From positions 5,270,498 to 5,334,497 of the forward strand of contig NZ_CM001514.1 in the NCBI RefSeq assembly GCF_000263715.2: a stretch of 64,000 nt of DNA. The letters run 5' to 3'. Of this stretch, positions 49,497 to 61,430 are shown piece by piece. The translations under genes were made by a program, and so were the position numbers. The DNA is from Pseudomonas synxantha BG33R. Its GTDB lineage: Bacteria > Pseudomonadota > Gammaproteobacteria > Pseudomonadales > Pseudomonadaceae. Under the pieces are notes generated by a model. It did not search any database. It was not told the DNA's origin and saw only the letters and a program-made list of their open reading frames with translations. Positions within the stretch are counted from its first letter, which is position 1, and every line of letters starts with the position of its first letter.

Positions 49497-50348
49497 TTAT
49501 TCGGCTGATTCTACAGCGGCAATCATGCGCACCACATCCACCGTCTCGGCGACATCATGCACACGCAAAATACGAGCGCCCTTGGTCACGGCAAGCGCTG
49601 CAAGGGCGAGGCCGCCGTACAAGCGCTCACCCACCGGGCGATTCAAGGCCAGCCCTATCATGCTCTTGCGCGACACACCGACCAGCAGCGGCCGACCAAG
49701 GGCATGCAGCGCCTCCATATGCTTGAACAGGCTTAAATTATGTTGCAGGGTCTTGGCGAAGCCAAACCCCGGATCAAGGATGATCTTTTCGCACGCGATG
49801 CCCGCCTCGACACACTGAGCGATCCTGTCTGCCAGGAACCCAGTGACCTCGCCGACCAGGTTGTCGTAGTGAGGACTGTCCTGCATGTTACCGGGCTCAC
49901 CCAGCATATGCATCAGGCACACCGGCAGGCCGGTCGCTGCAGCGGCATCGAGAGCACCGTCACGCCGCAACGAACGCACATCATTGATAAGCCCCGCCCC
50001 CAGACGCGCGGTTTCACGCATTACCGCGGGAGTTGAAGTATCCACAGAAATGATCACATCCAGCTCACGGGCGATACGCTCGACAATGGGCGCTACCCGC
50101 TCAAGCTCTTCCAACGGGGACACCACACGAGCCCCAGGCCGAGTGGACTCGCCGCCCACATCAATCAAGGTCGCACCGGCAGCCACCATCGCCTCGGCAT
50201 GACGCAACGCAGCATCCAGCTGGCTGAAACGGCCACCATCGGAAAAGGAATCGGGAGTTACATTGAGAATACCCATGACATGCGTATGGGCCAAATCAAG
50301 AACCCGGTTGCCGCAAGGCAACCGGGTAGAGGACAAAGCAGAAGTCAT
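49497..50348 (-). CDS. folP: Dihydropteroate synthase
   Basis: 283 residues, TIM barrel with both signatures: [15 protein letters not shown] and [12 protein letters not shown]. The substrate loop VDTSTPAVM is intact. It joins p-aminobenzoate to the pterin pyrophosphate made by FolK, and is the sulfonamide target. The gene starts 8 nt after the ftsH stop. No unusual substitution is evident in the loops I can compare from memory. Confidence 0.97.
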   Translation of the reverse strand: MTSALSSTRLPCGNRVLDLAHTHVMGILNVTPDSFSDGGRFSQLDAALRHAEAMVAAGATLIDVGGESTRPGARVVSPLEELERVAPIVERIARELDVIISVDTSTPAVMRETARLGAGLINDVRSLRRDGALDAAAATGLPVCLMHMLGEPGNMQDSPHYDNLVGEVTGFLADRIAQCVEAGIACEKIILDPGFGFAKTLQHNLSLFKHMEALHALGRPLLVGVSRKSMIGLALNRPVGERLYGGLALAALAVTKGARILRVHDVAETVDVVRMIAAVESAE

Positions 50349-50356
50349 TTCAAACC

Positions 50357-52276
50357 TTAGTGGTCAGCTGCCGGGCCGCCGATCGGGGTCTCAGGGCGTT
50401 CGTTCTGAACGACGGGTGGGGTACCCGAAGTACCTGAACCACCTTCCCAATCGCGAGGCTCACGCGGTGTACGACCGGCCATGATGTCGTCGATCTGATC
50501 GGCATCAATGGTCTCGTACTTCATCAGCGCATCAGCCATGGCATCAAGCTTGTCGCGGTTATCGGTGAGGATCTGCTTGGCCGTGCCGTAACACTGGTCA
50601 ATGATGCTGCGAACTTCGGAGTCGATCAGCTTGGCAGTCTCACCGGAGAAGCTGGCACTTTGACCGCCACCACCACGACCGAGGAACACCTCACCCTCTT
50701 CCTCTGCATACATCAAAGGACCGAGTTTTTCCGACAACCCCCACTTGGTCACCATATTTCGTGCAATCTGGCTGGCACGCATGATGTCATTGGAAGCACC
50801 TGTGGTGACGCCGTCGAAGCCCAAGGTCATCTCTTCGGCAATCCGCCCGCCATACAGCGAACAGATCTGGCTGATCAATGCGCGCTTGGAGAGGCTGTAG
50901 CGATCCTCTTCCGGCAGGAACATGGTCACACCCAGCGCACGGCCACGAGGAATGATCGACACCTTGTAGACCGGGTCATGCTCAGGCACAACGCGACCAA
51001 CAATGGCGTGACCGGCTTCGTGATAAGCCGTGTTCTGCTTCTCTTTCTCGGACATGACCATGGATTTGCGCTCAGCGCCCATCATGATCTTGTCTTTTGC
51101 CAATTCGAACTCTTTCATTTCAACGATGCGCTTGCCGGTACGGGCAGCAAACAACGAAGCCTCGTTGACCAGGTTGGCCAGGTCGGCACCGGAGAAGCCA
51201 GGCGTACCACGAGCAATCACAGCCGGAGCCACGTCGTCACCCATTGGCACCTTGCGCATGTGTACTTTCAAAATCTGTTCACGACCGCGGATATCCGGCA
51301 GGCCAACCACGACCTGACGGTCGAAACGGCCCGGGCGCAGCAACGCCGGGTCCAGTACGTCCGGACGGTTGGTCGCGGCGATGACGATAATGCCGTCATT
51401 CATCTCGAAACCATCCATCTCTACCAGCAACTGGTTGAGGGTCTGCTCACGCTCATCATGACCACCGCCCATGCCAGCGCCACGATGGCGACCAACGGCA
51501 TCGATTTCGTCGATGAAGATGATGCACGGCGCATGCTTCTTGGCCTGTTCGAACATATCGCGAACACGGCTGGCGCCCACACCGACGAACATCTCGACGA
51601 AGTCAGAACCGGAAATAGTGAAAAAAGGCACCTTGGCTTCGCCGGCAATCGCCTTGGCCAGCAAGGTTTTACCGGTACCTGGTGGACCTACCATCAACAC
51701 GCCGCGAGGAATACGACCACCCAGGCGCTGGAACTTGCCCGGATCACGCAGGAACTCGACCAGCTCACCCACTTCTTCCTTGGCTTCGTCGCAACCTGCA
51801 ACGTCAGCCAGGGTAGTCTTGACCTGGTCCTCGGAGAGCAGGCGCGCCTTGCTCTTGCCAAAGCTCATCGGCCCGCCCTTGCCTCCCGCACCACCTTGCA
51901 TCTGGCGCATGAAGAACATGAACACGGCGATAATCACCAGGATCGGGAAGCTTGCCACCAGGAGCTGAGTCCAGATGCTTTGCTGTTCAGGCTGCTTGCC
52001 TTCGACAACCACGTGGTTATCCACCAGGTCACCGATCAGACCGTTGTCCTGGATTGCCGGACGAATGGTCTTGAAGCTGTCGCCGTCGTTGCGCTTACCG
52101 GTAATCACGTAGCCATCAACCGCTACGCGCTCGACCTTGCCATCCTTGACTTGCTGGATGAAGTCGGAATAGTTGAGGGTCTGTGGCTCGTTAGGGCTGG
52201 AGAAGTTGTTCATCACCGTCACCAGGACAGCCGCGATGATCAACCACAGGATCAGATTCTTTGCCATATCGTTCAA
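50357..52276 (-). CDS. ftsH: ATP-dependent zinc metalloprotease FtsH
   Basis: 639 residues if translation starts at TTG 52276 ([11 protein letters not shown]); ATG 52267 would give 636. The Shine-Dalgarno GAGGG is 7 nt before the TTG and 16 nt before the ATG, so the TTG is favoured. Two membrane helices (about 5-25 and 105-125) flank a periplasmic domain. The AAA domain has Walker A GPPGTGKT, Walker [12 protein letters not shown] and the arginine-containing second region of homology. Zinc site HEAGH (about 415). It degrades membrane proteins and regulators such as sigma32 and LpxC. Between rlmE and folP. Confidence 0.97.
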   Translation of the reverse strand: MNDMAKNLILWLIIAAVLVTVMNNFSSPNEPQTLNYSDFIQQVKDGKVERVAVDGYVITGKRNDGDSFKTIRPAIQDNGLIGDLVDNHVVVEGKQPEQQSIWTQLLVASFPILVIIAVFMFFMRQMQGGAGGKGGPMSFGKSKARLLSEDQVKTTLADVAGCDEAKEEVGELVEFLRDPGKFQRLGGRIPRGVLMVGPPGTGKTLLAKAIAGEAKVPFFTISGSDFVEMFVGVGASRVRDMFEQAKKHAPCIIFIDEIDAVGRHRGAGMGGGHDEREQTLNQLLVEMDGFEMNDGIIVIAATNRPDVLDPALLRPGRFDRQVVVGLPDIRGREQILKVHMRKVPMGDDVAPAVIARGTPGFSGADLANLVNEASLFAARTGKRIVEMKEFELAKDKIMMGAERKSMVMSEKEKQNTAYHEAGHAIVGRVVPEHDPVYKVSIIPRGRALGVTMFLPEEDRYSLSKRALISQICSLYGGRIAEEMTLGFDGVTTGASNDIMRASQIARNMVTKWGLSEKLGPLMYAEEEGEVFLGRGGGGQSASFSGETAKLIDSEVRSIIDQCYGTAKQILTDNRDKLDAMADALMKYETIDADQIDDIMAGRTPREPRDWEGGSGTSGTPPVVQNERPETPIGGPAADH

Positions 52277-52467
52277 TTAACTACCCTCTGAAGCAAGCTC
52301 CGCTACTGGCGCGCGCTTCGCATGATATTCACCGGCCTAACTTACTACATTACCTACAACTCTGGCAGGCGCCGTCTGTAACCCTTTGTGAAACTTTGAC
52401 TACACAATATTCGTAAAGCTTCGTGACGAAAGCGATATAAAAAAACCTATCGCCCTCCTCGAATTTC

Positions 52468-53118
52468 TCAAAAACGCTCTTCGCTCGCTGCGCCTTCCAC
52501 ACCGCGGTAGCCACGGCACAGCAGATACTGCTCCCTGGACCGGTCACGGGAAGAGTCCGGTTTACGGGTCTGCACCTTGTCGAACAACTTGCGAATGTTC
52601 TTGTGGTACTCGTCGAAACCTTCGCCCTGGAAGACCTTCACCAGGAAATCGCCACCCGGACGCAATACCCGACCCGCCAAATCCAGCGCCAGCTCACACA
52701 GGAACATGGCACGCGGCATATCAACAGCCGGTAATCCACTCATATTGGGGGCCATGTCGGAAATCACAAGGTCTACCTGCGAATTTCCCACAGCCTCCAG
52801 GATCTCGGCCAATACCTTGTCTTCGGTAAAGTCGCCGTGAACAAAGGTCACGTCCGGGATGCTGTCCATCTCGAGGATGTCGGAAGCGATCAATCGGCCT
52901 TGCCCACCAATCAGACGACTGGTCACCTGGGACCAGCCACCGGGGGCCGCGCCGAGATCGATAACGCTCATGCCCGGACGGATCAGTTTATCCTTGTCCT
53001 GGATCTCCAGCAGCTTGTAGCTGGCCCGGGAACGGTAGCCGTCCTTTTGCGCCTTTTTGACGTAAGGATCATTGAAATGTTCTTGTAGCCACTTAAGGCT
53101 GGTTTTGGAACGGGCCAC
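52468..53118 (-). CDS. rlmE: 23S rRNA 2'-O-ribose methyltransferase RlmE (FtsJ/RrmJ)
   Basis: 216 residues from GTG 53118, with Shine-Dalgarno GAGGTGG slightly upstream. SAM motif I is [14 protein letters not shown]. The K-D-K-E catalytic set is visible: Lys in [11 protein letters not shown], Asp in VISDMAPN, Lys in [10 protein letters not shown], and Glu near the C-terminus. It methylates U2552 in the 23S A-loop. The rlmE-ftsH pair is conserved, with a 191-nt spacer. It is divergent from yhbY. The family is heat-induced in E. coli, but I see no sigma32 box here. Confidence 0.96.
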   Translation of the reverse strand: MARSKTSLKWLQEHFNDPYVKKAQKDGYRSRASYKLLEIQDKDKLIRPGMSVIDLGAAPGGWSQVTSRLIGGQGRLIASDILEMDSIPDVTFVHGDFTEDKVLAEILEAVGNSQVDLVISDMAPNMSGLPAVDMPRAMFLCELALDLAGRVLRPGGDFLVKVFQGEGFDEYHKNIRKLFDKVQTRKPDSSRDRSREQYLLCRGYRGVEGAASEERF

Positions 53119-53224
53119 GGGCCACCTCGAAAAATAAAACGGGTCGTGATTAACTGGGCGGTCCCGGACTCGCTCGGGTAAACTGGCCGCCGCTTTTTAC
53201 AAGATCAGACGCAGGGGTCAGATT

Positions 53225-53533
53225 ATGCCGCTCACTCAAGAGCAGAAGAAACAGTACAAATCCATTGGCCACCATCTGAAACCAGTTCTGATTGTGGCAG
53301 ACAACGGGTTGACTGAAGGTGTTTTAGCCGAATTTGAACGCGCACTGAACGATCACGAACTGATCAAGATCAAGGTCAATATCCTTGATCGCGAAGCGCG
53401 TTTGGCCGCCGTTGCAGAACTGTGCAAGGTGGGCAAAGCGGACCTGGTTCAGGTCATCGGCAAGATGGCGCTGCTGTATCGCAAGAACTTCAGCGTCAAC
53501 AAGCAACTGTCGAACGTTCATCGTTTCAAATGA
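53225..53533 (+). CDS. yhbY: YhbY family CRM-domain RNA-binding protein
   Basis: 102 residues of a single CRM domain, an IF3-C-like fold. The conserved GxxG-type loop is in IGHHLKPVLIVADNGLTEGV, and the following ALNDHELIKIKV is typical. YhbY associates with 50S precursors and helps ribosome assembly. Divergent from rlmE, convergent with the DUF4149 gene, 9 nt between their stops. Confidence 0.94.
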   Translation: MPLTQEQKKQYKSIGHHLKPVLIVADNGLTEGVLAEFERALNDHELIKIKVNILDREARLAAVAELCKVGKADLVQVIGKMALLYRKNFSVNKQLSNVHRFK

Positions 53534-53542
53534 TGAAAAGGG

Positions 53543-53947
53543 TCACGGGCGTGCTTCGCGCGCCCTGCCACTCCACCCCGGCGCCGGCTGCATGACCAGC
53601 ACCAAACCGGAAAACCCTAGCACAAGATAGCTGAATAACTGCCAGCGCAACGCTTGCGGCAGCCAAATATACACCACGCAAAACATCGCGCACGCATACA
53701 GCGACATCAACAGCAGTTGCCCGCGAATGTCCCGCCACAAACTCTCAAAGCCCTCAGCCTTGACCAGCACTAACGCCTGGAGCAACACACACGCCGCCGC
53801 AAAACCCACCAGCAGCGCGCTCAGCAATTTGTCGATCTCATCGATCAGTAACGGTGCCAGACCAATAAGGCCCAGCACCGGCAATACACCCATATGCAAC
53901 AGCCACAGACCGCCCACCCAAAGCATCTGAGAGAGCTGCCAAAGCAT
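53543..53947 (-). CDS. Small integral membrane protein, DUF4149-like
   Basis: 134 residues from ATG 53947 (MLWQLSQMLWVGGLWLLH). The frame is open further upstream, but that would overlap greA. Four hydrophobic helices are apparent, in a protein with few charged residues. The family is found beside greA in pseudomonads and has no known function. The start codon is directly preceded by a GC-rich hairpin (53948-53970) and has no Shine-Dalgarno sequence, so its translation signal is unusual. Confidence 0.75.
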   Translation of the reverse strand: MLWQLSQMLWVGGLWLLHMGVLPVLGLIGLAPLLIDEIDKLLSALLVGFAAACVLLQALVLVKAEGFESLWRDIRGQLLLMSLYACAMFCVVYIWLPQALRWQLFSYLVLGFSGLVLVMQPAPGWSGRAREARP

Positions 53948-53970
53948 GGCGCCCGCACGTAGCGGGCGCC
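53948..53970 (-). terminator. GC-rich hairpin after greA, abutting the DUF4149 start
   Basis: Perfect 9-bp stem GGCGCCCGC / GCGGGCGCC, loop of 5 nt. On the minus strand it begins 5 nt after the greA stop and ends at the base before the ATG of the next gene. No T-run. Terminator, or translational control element. Confidence 0.65.
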
Positions 53971-53975
53971 GTCTT

Positions 53976-54452
53976 TCAGATGTGGCGGACTTCGACAATC
54001 TCGTACTCAATGACGCCGCTCGGCGTTTTCACGGCAACGACGTCGCCCTCTTCCTTGGCAATCAAGGCGCGAGCGATCGGCGAGCCGACGGAGATCTTGC
54101 CTTGCTTGAAATCAGCCTCGTCCTCACCCACGATCTGGTAAGTCACGCTTTCGTCAGTCTCGACGTTGGCGATTTCCACGGTCGTGCCGAAAATCACCTT
54201 GCCGGTATGCGGGATGGTCGTGACGTCGATGATCACCGCATTCTGCATACGGCCTTCGATATCACGAATCCGCGCCTCGACCATACCCTGCTGCTCGCGA
54301 GCAGCGTGGTATTCGGCGTTTTCCTTCAAGTCACCCAGCTCGCGGGCCGTACCGATGTCCTGGCTCAGCTTCGGACGTACAACCTTGGTCAGATGGGCGT
54401 GTTCCTCTTCCAGGGCCTTGGCGCCCTGGACGGTCATTGGGTATTTGATCAT
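53976..54452 (-). CDS. greA: Transcript cleavage factor GreA
   Basis: 158 residues: N-terminal coiled coil with the acidic tip ([11 protein letters not shown] and the [15 protein letters not shown] helix pair) and a C-terminal FKBP-like domain ([21 protein letters not shown]). It enters the polymerase secondary channel, the same site as DksA, and stimulates cleavage of backtracked RNA. The ATG overlaps the carB stop by 4 nt (ATGA). The carAB-greA linkage is conserved in pseudomonads. Confidence 0.97.
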   Translation of the reverse strand: MIKYPMTVQGAKALEEEHAHLTKVVRPKLSQDIGTARELGDLKENAEYHAAREQQGMVEARIRDIEGRMQNAVIIDVTTIPHTGKVIFGTTVEIANVETDESVTYQIVGEDEADFKQGKISVGSPIARALIAKEEGDVVAVKTPSGVIEYEIVEVRHI

Positions 54453-57400
54453 GCCTTCAATCCTGCGTGTAGATCCTGCAAGCGACGCACGGTCTTTTCC
54501 GGACCGAACTTGAGCGCTTCGCAGATGGCTTCGCCAGCAGCAATGGTGGTGGTGCAGTAGATCTTGTGCTGCAAGGCATTACGACGAATGGAGTAGGAAT
54601 CCGCGATCGACTGACGACCTTCGGTGGTGTTGATGATCAGCGTGACTTCGTCATTCTTGATCATGTCGACCACATGCGGACGGCCTTCCGTCACCTTGTT
54701 CACGCGACGTACTTTCAGGCCCGCAGCCTCGATCAGCTTGGCGGTCCCGGCAGTCGCGACAACTTCAAAGCCCAAGTTGATCAGATCACGGGCCACGCCC
54801 GCAACCAGTGGCTTGTCGTCATCACGCACGCTGATAAACGCAGTACCACCGGTTGGCAGCACTTCGCTGGCACCCATCTGGGCCTTGGCGAACGCTTCAC
54901 CGAAGGTATCGCCCACGCCCATCACTTCACCGGTGGACTTCATCTCTGGGCCCAGGATCGGGTCCACACCAGGGAATTTGGCGAATGGGAACACCGCCTC
55001 TTTCACGCTGTAGAAGTTTGGAATGATTTCCTTGGTAAAGCCGATTTCCTTCAAGGTCTTACCGGCCATCACACGGGCAGCGATCATGGCCAGGGACACA
55101 CCGATGCACTTGGATACAAAAGGCACGGTACGCGAGGCACGCGGGTTGACTTCAATGACGTAGATGTCTTCGCCTTGCAGCGCCAACTGAACGTTCATCA
55201 GGCCGACCACACCCAGCTCCAGGGCCATTTTCTTGACCTGTTCGCGCATCTCGTCCTGGATGTGCGCCGGCAGCGAGTACGGCGGCAGCGAGCACGCGGA
55301 GTCACCGGAGTGAACGCCGGCCTGCTCGATGTGCTGCATGATCGCGCCGATCACTACGTCAGTACCGTCGCATACCGCATCCACGTCCATTTCGATGGCG
55401 CAGTTGAGGAAGTGGTCCAGCAGCACCGGGCTGTCGTTGGACACTTTCACCGCATCACGCAGGTAGCGCTTGAGTTCGTCTTCTTCGTAGACGATTTCCA
55501 TCGCGCGACCGCCCAGTACGTAGGACGGGCGCACCACCAGCGGGTAGCCGATCTTGCTGGCTGCACGGATGGCTTCGTCTTCGCTGCGCACGGTAGCGTT
55601 TGGCGGCTGACGCAGGTTCAGGCGCTCAACCATCTGCTGGAAGCGCTCACGGTCTTCGGCACGGTCGATAGCGTCCGGGCTGGTACCGATGATCGGCACG
55701 CCGGCAGCTTCCAGGGCACGCGCCAGTTTCAGCGGGGTCTGGCCGCCGTATTGGACGATCACGCCCTTAGGCTTCTCGACGCGGCAGATTTCCAATACGT
55801 CTTCCAGCGTTACCGGCTCGAAGTACAGACGGTCGGAAGTGTCGTAGTCGGTGGAAACGGTTTCCGGGTTGCAGTTGACCATGATGGTCTCGTACCCGTC
55901 TTCGCGCAGGGCGAGGGCGGCGTGTACACAGCAGTAGTCGAACTCGATACCCTGGCCGATACGGTTCGGACCGCCGCCCAGAATGATGATCTTGTCGCGA
56001 TCCGACGGCGCGGCTTCGCACTCTTCCTCATAGGTGGAGTACATGTAGGCAGTGTCGGTGGCGAACTCTGCGGCGCAGGTGTCAACGCGCTTGTAGACCG
56101 GAAAGATATCCAGCTTGTGGCGATGAGTACGCAGGTTCTTCTCGGTCACACCCAGCAGCTTGGCCAGACGCTGGTCGGAGAAGCCTTTGCGCTTGAGACG
56201 GAACATCAGGTCGCGGTCGATAGACGACAGGCCCAGAGTCTTGACCTTCTCTTCTTCCTTGATCAGATCTTCGATCTGCACCAGGAACCACGGATCGATC
56301 ATGTTCATGCCGAAGATATCTTCGACGCTCAGGCCGGCACGGAAGGCGTCGGCCACGTACCAGATACGCTCGGCGCCCGGCACGGTCAGCTCGCGCTTGA
56401 GGATGCTCATGCTTTCCGGATTGCTCAGGTCGAGCTTCTCGTCCAGGCCGCAAACACCGACTTCCAGGCCGCGCAGGGCTTTCTGCAGGGATTCCTGGAA
56501 CGTGCGGCCGATCGCCATGACTTCGCCGACCGACTTCATCTGGGTGGTCAGGCGCGCATCAGCCTTGGCGAACTTCTCGAAGGCAAAGCGTGGCAGCTTG
56601 GTCACAACGTAGTCGATAGACGGCTCGAAAGACGCCGGCATAGCGCCGCCGGTGATTTCGTTTTGCAGTTCGTCCAAGGTGTAGCCGATAGCCAGCTTGG
56701 CAGCGATCCGCGCAATCGGGAAGCCGGTAGCTTTCGAGGCCAGCGCAGAAGAACGCGATACACGTGGGTTCATCTCGATCACGACCATGCGGCCGGTGTC
56801 CGGGCAGATGCCGAACTGAACGTTGGAACCGCCGGTTTCAACGCCGATCTCGCGCAATACCGCCAGGGAGGCGTTACGCAGGATCTGGTATTCCTTGTCG
56901 GTCAGGGTCTGCGCCGGAGCTACGGTGATCGAGTCACCGGTGTGCACGCCCATCGGATCGAAGTTTTCGATGGAGCAGACGATGATGCAGTTATCCTTCT
57001 TATCGCGGACAACCTCCATCTCGTATTCTTTCCAGCCGATCAGCGATTCGTCGATCAGCAGCTCTTTGGTCGGCGACAGGTCCAGGCCACGCGCGCAGAT
57101 CTCTTCGAACTCTTCACGGTTGTAGGCAATGCCGCCACCGGTGCCGCCCATGGTGAAGGACGGACGGATAATGCAAGGGAAGCCCAGGGTCTCAAGGACC
57201 GCATTGGCTTCTTCCATGCTGTGGGCGATACCGGAACGCGGGCACGCCAGGCCGATGGACTTCATGGCCTTGTCGAAACGCGAACGGTCTTCAGCCTTGT
57301 CGATGGTGTCGGCATTGGCACCGATCATCTCTACGCCGAACTTTTCCAGGACGCCTTCGCGCTCCAGGTCCAGGGCGCAGTTCAATGCAGTCTGGCCGCC

Positions 57401-57670
57401 CATGGTTGGCAGCAGCGCGTCCGGACGCTCTTTCTCGATGATCTTGGCAACGGTCTGCCATTTGATCGGTTCGATGTATGTCGCGTCGGCCATGGCCGGG
57501 TCGGTCATGATGGTGGCCGGGTTGGAGTTCACCAGGATGACGCGGTAGCCCTCCTCACGCAGGGCTTTACAGGCCTGGGCGCCGGAGTAGTCGAATTCGC
57601 AGGCCTGGCCGATCACGATCGGGCCAGCGCCGAGAATCAGGATGCTTTTTATGTCTGTACGTTTTGGCAT
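54449..57670 (-). CDS. carB: Carbamoyl-phosphate synthase, large subunit
   Basis: 1073 residues from ATG 57670 ([10 protein letters not shown]); five further codons upstream are not family-like. Two homologous halves each carry an ATP-grasp domain. The oligomerisation region lies between them (about 400-550). The C-terminal allosteric domain (about 935-1073, [13 protein letters not shown]) binds UMP and ornithine in relatives. It makes carbamoyl phosphate from ammonia delivered by CarA, bicarbonate and 2 ATP for arginine and pyrimidine synthesis. 105 nt downstream of carA. Confidence 0.98.
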   Translation of the reverse strand: MPKRTDIKSILILGAGPIVIGQACEFDYSGAQACKALREEGYRVILVNSNPATIMTDPAMADATYIEPIKWQTVAKIIEKERPDALLPTMGGQTALNCALDLEREGVLEKFGVEMIGANADTIDKAEDRSRFDKAMKSIGLACPRSGIAHSMEEANAVLETLGFPCIIRPSFTMGGTGGGIAYNREEFEEICARGLDLSPTKELLIDESLIGWKEYEMEVVRDKKDNCIIVCSIENFDPMGVHTGDSITVAPAQTLTDKEYQILRNASLAVLREIGVETGGSNVQFGICPDTGRMVVIEMNPRVSRSSALASKATGFPIARIAAKLAIGYTLDELQNEITGGAMPASFEPSIDYVVTKLPRFAFEKFAKADARLTTQMKSVGEVMAIGRTFQESLQKALRGLEVGVCGLDEKLDLSNPESMSILKRELTVPGAERIWYVADAFRAGLSVEDIFGMNMIDPWFLVQIEDLIKEEEKVKTLGLSSIDRDLMFRLKRKGFSDQRLAKLLGVTEKNLRTHRHKLDIFPVYKRVDTCAAEFATDTAYMYSTYEEECEAAPSDRDKIIILGGGPNRIGQGIEFDYCCVHAALALREDGYETIMVNCNPETVSTDYDTSDRLYFEPVTLEDVLEICRVEKPKGVIVQYGGQTPLKLARALEAAGVPIIGTSPDAIDRAEDRERFQQMVERLNLRQPPNATVRSEDEAIRAASKIGYPLVVRPSYVLGGRAMEIVYEEDELKRYLRDAVKVSNDSPVLLDHFLNCAIEMDVDAVCDGTDVVIGAIMQHIEQAGVHSGDSACSLPPYSLPAHIQDEMREQVKKMALELGVVGLMNVQLALQGEDIYVIEVNPRASRTVPFVSKCIGVSLAMIAARVMAGKTLKEIGFTKEIIPNFYSVKEAVFPFAKFPGVDPILGPEMKSTGEVMGVGDTFGEAFAKAQMGASEVLPTGGTAFISVRDDDKPLVAGVARDLINLGFEVVATAGTAKLIEAAGLKVRRVNKVTEGRPHVVDMIKNDEVTLIINTTEGRQSIADSYSIRRNALQHKIYCTTTIAAGEAICEALKFGPEKTVRRLQDLHAGLKA

Positions 57671-57775
57671 GGGTTTGTCACTCAAATCCGCAGGTCAGTC
57701 GGCAAGCCGTCTAGAACAATCCTTGAAGAGCCTGCGGGGGCCACCGAGGTTCGGGGCCGCCCGCAGAGCACTCAG

Positions 57776-58912
57776 TCAGCGTCGCTTGGCCATCTCATTG
57801 ATGAAACGGTCGAACAGCGGCGCTACGTCGTTCGGGCCCGGGCTGGCTTCAGGGTGGCCCTGGAAGCTGAACGCGCTCTTGTCGGTGCGCTCGATGCCCT
57901 GCAGGGAACCGTCGAACAGCGACTTGTGAATGGCGCGCACATTACTCGGCAAGCTGGCCTCATCCACCGCAAAACCGTGGTTCTGGCTGGTGATCATCAC
58001 AACGCCGGTGTCCAGGTCTTGTACCGGGTGGTTGGCACCGTGGTGGCCGTGGCCCATTTTCAGGGTCTTGGCGCCGGAGGCCAAAGCCAGCAGCTGGTGG
58101 CCAAGGCAGATACCGAACACCGGAATGTCGGTTTCCAGCACGTCCTTGATGGCCTGGATAGCGTAGTCGCATGGCTCGGGATCACCCGGGCCGTTGGACA
58201 GGAACACGCCGTCCGGTTGCATCGCGAGCACATCGCTGGCAGGCGTTTGCGCAGGCACCACGGTCACGCGGCAACCACGCTCGACCAACATGCGCAGGAT
58301 GTTGTACTTGACGCCGTAGTCGTAGGCGACCACGTGGTAAGGCAGATCGGCAGCTTCGATAGTCGCGTGGCTGTCGGTCTTCAGATCCCACACAGTGGAA
58401 CGCCACTCGTACTTCTCTTTGACGCTGACGACTTTCGCCAGGTCCATGCCTTTCAGGCCAGGGAAGCCTTGTGCTGCGGCAATCGCCGCCTCGTCGGAAA
58501 TATTGTCACCGACCATGATGCAGCCATTCTGCGAGCCTTTTTCACGCAGGATGCGCGTGAGGCGGCGCGTATCGATACCGGCGATCGCCACAACATTGTT
58601 GGCTTTCAGGTAATCGGACAGCGACATCGTGTTACGCCAGTTGCTCGCAACCAGTGGCAGGTCACGAATCACCAGACCGGCCGACCAGACACGATCAGAC
58701 TCGACATCTTCCGGCGTAGTGCCGGTGTTGCCGATGTGCGGATAGGTCAGGGTAACGATCTGTTGGGCGTAGGAAGGATCGGTAAGGATTTCCTGATAGC
58801 CGGTCATGGCGGTGTTGAACACCACCTCTCCAACGGTTTGACCGTCGGCTCCAATGGCTTCGCCGCGAAAAATGCTGCCATCAGCAAGGGCGAGTATGGC
58901 TGGCTTAGTCAA
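57776..58912 (-). CDS. carA: Carbamoyl-phosphate synthase, small (glutaminase) subunit
   Basis: 378 residues from TTG 58912, with GGGAGG 7-8 nt upstream; no ATG or GTG fits the family N-terminus ([18 protein letters not shown]). A class I glutamine amidotransferase domain forms the C-terminal half: nucleophile Cys in [10 protein letters not shown], His and Glu in [10 protein letters not shown]. It releases ammonia for CarB. The upstream leader contains a terminator hairpin and a 30-codon frame whose stop overlaps this start (TTGA), suggesting coupled or attenuated expression. Confidence 0.97.
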   Translation of the reverse strand: MTKPAILALADGSIFRGEAIGADGQTVGEVVFNTAMTGYQEILTDPSYAQQIVTLTYPHIGNTGTTPEDVESDRVWSAGLVIRDLPLVASNWRNTMSLSDYLKANNVVAIAGIDTRRLTRILREKGSQNGCIMVGDNISDEAAIAAAQGFPGLKGMDLAKVVSVKEKYEWRSTVWDLKTDSHATIEAADLPYHVVAYDYGVKYNILRMLVERGCRVTVVPAQTPASDVLAMQPDGVFLSNGPGDPEPCDYAIQAIKDVLETDIPVFGICLGHQLLALASGAKTLKMGHGHHGANHPVQDLDTGVVMITSQNHGFAVDEASLPSNVRAIHKSLFDGSLQGIERTDKSAFSFQGHPEASPGPNDVAPLFDRFINEMAKRR

Positions 58913-59001
58913 GAAGACCTCCCGTAAATAAAGCCTGAAAGGGCGATCGCAGGTTGTAAAAAAGCGGAGTGACGTATGGACACGTCACCCCGCTTCTTCA
59001 T
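58909..59001 (-). other. Possible carA leader ORF (30 codons)
   Basis: From ATG 59001 the minus strand reads [12 protein letters not shown] and continues to IYGRSS, then TGA at 58911-58909, overlapping the carA TTG. The frame passes through the terminator hairpin. Three Arg codons (CGG, CGT, AGG) fall in it. There is no Shine-Dalgarno sequence before the ATG, so translation is unproven. If translated, ribosome position could control the hairpin in response to arginine or UTP. Confidence 0.35.
58958..58995 (-). terminator. Terminator hairpin in the carA leader
   Basis: Two stacked stems (AAGCGG / CCGCTT and GTGACGT / ACGTCAC with one A/C mismatch between) and a loop of 6 nt, followed on the minus strand by a six-T run. 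It lies 45 nt upstream of the carA start. It is either the end of a dapB-side transcript or an attenuator. Confidence 0.85.
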
Positions 59002-59019
59002 CGAATTATTCTGCGCGCT

Positions 59020-59037
59020 TTTAGTGGACACACTAAA
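59020..59037. promoter_or_regulatory. Perfect 7-bp palindrome upstream of carA
   Basis: TTTAGTG-GACA-CACTAAA. It precedes AATAAT (minus strand 59010-59005), a possible -10 element, and so would sit at the -35 region as an operator or activator site. No named regulator is assigned. Confidence 0.4.
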
Positions 59038-59123
59038 GCTGTAGCTTACAGAAAAAGGCTTTTTGGGTCCACCGCTAATGAGCCTTAAAGGCAGGAGAAT
59101 GCGACAGGACGTCGCTTAGCGGG

Positions 59124-59157
59124 TAAAAACGGGGCCTCAGGATAATCCCGAGGCCCC
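59124..59157 (-). terminator. dapB terminator
   Basis: Stem GGGGCCTC / GAGGCCCC with an 11-nt loop, followed on the minus strand by GTTTTTA. 15 nt past the dapB stop. Confidence 0.85.
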
Positions 59158-59171
59158 ATTTAAGCTACTGA

Positions 59172-61113
<1,942 letters not shown>

Positions 61114-61430
61114 AAGTCTTTGCACTCTTAAGGACGTTCGGCCTGGCCCTCCTGAACCCTGCCAAACTCGTTGAGCCCCAATACAGGCCCGGACCCAACT
61201 CACGTCAATTCAACGATCCTGGTCATTACTGCTTTTAGCCAGGGACCCGGCCAAAAACGCGGTGAATGCCATTCGGAAAGCAGGAGCATTCCCGATCACA
61301 CCGCCAGCATCCGAGCGTTGTCGCATGCTGTAAAAATTCGCATACCCCAGACACGCCAACGCGGGAGCAAGCTCCCGCGCGGCGACATCCTACCAGTCAC
61401 CGCTTGTGAGCGGTCAACCGGGCGACCAAG
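61114..61430 (-). other. 317-bp dnaK-dnaJ intergenic region
   Basis: Apart from the perfect palindrome GCGGGAGC-AA-GCTCCCGC (61361-61378), I see no gene, repeat or strong promoter. The palindrome, 53 nt past the dnaK stop, could be a single REP-like unit or a terminator without a T-run. No sigma32-like box is visible upstream of dnaJ. Confidence 0.5.

Noticed and set aside
54566..58927. A 1453-codon open frame on the plus strand antisense to carB and carA
   Set aside because: It mirrors the codon structure of the well-conserved carA and carB genes in high-GC DNA, crosses their intergenic gap by chance, has no recognisable domain and no ribosome binding site.
61114..61203. N-terminal extension of dnaJ to 61203
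   Set aside because: DnaJ begins [12 protein letters not shown] in the family; the added 30 residues are unrelated.
61361..61378. Palindrome GCGGGAGC-AA-GCTCCCGC as a third REP element
   Set aside because: It lacks the longer arms of the two REP pairs, so it is reported only as a hairpin in the dnaK-dnaJ gap.
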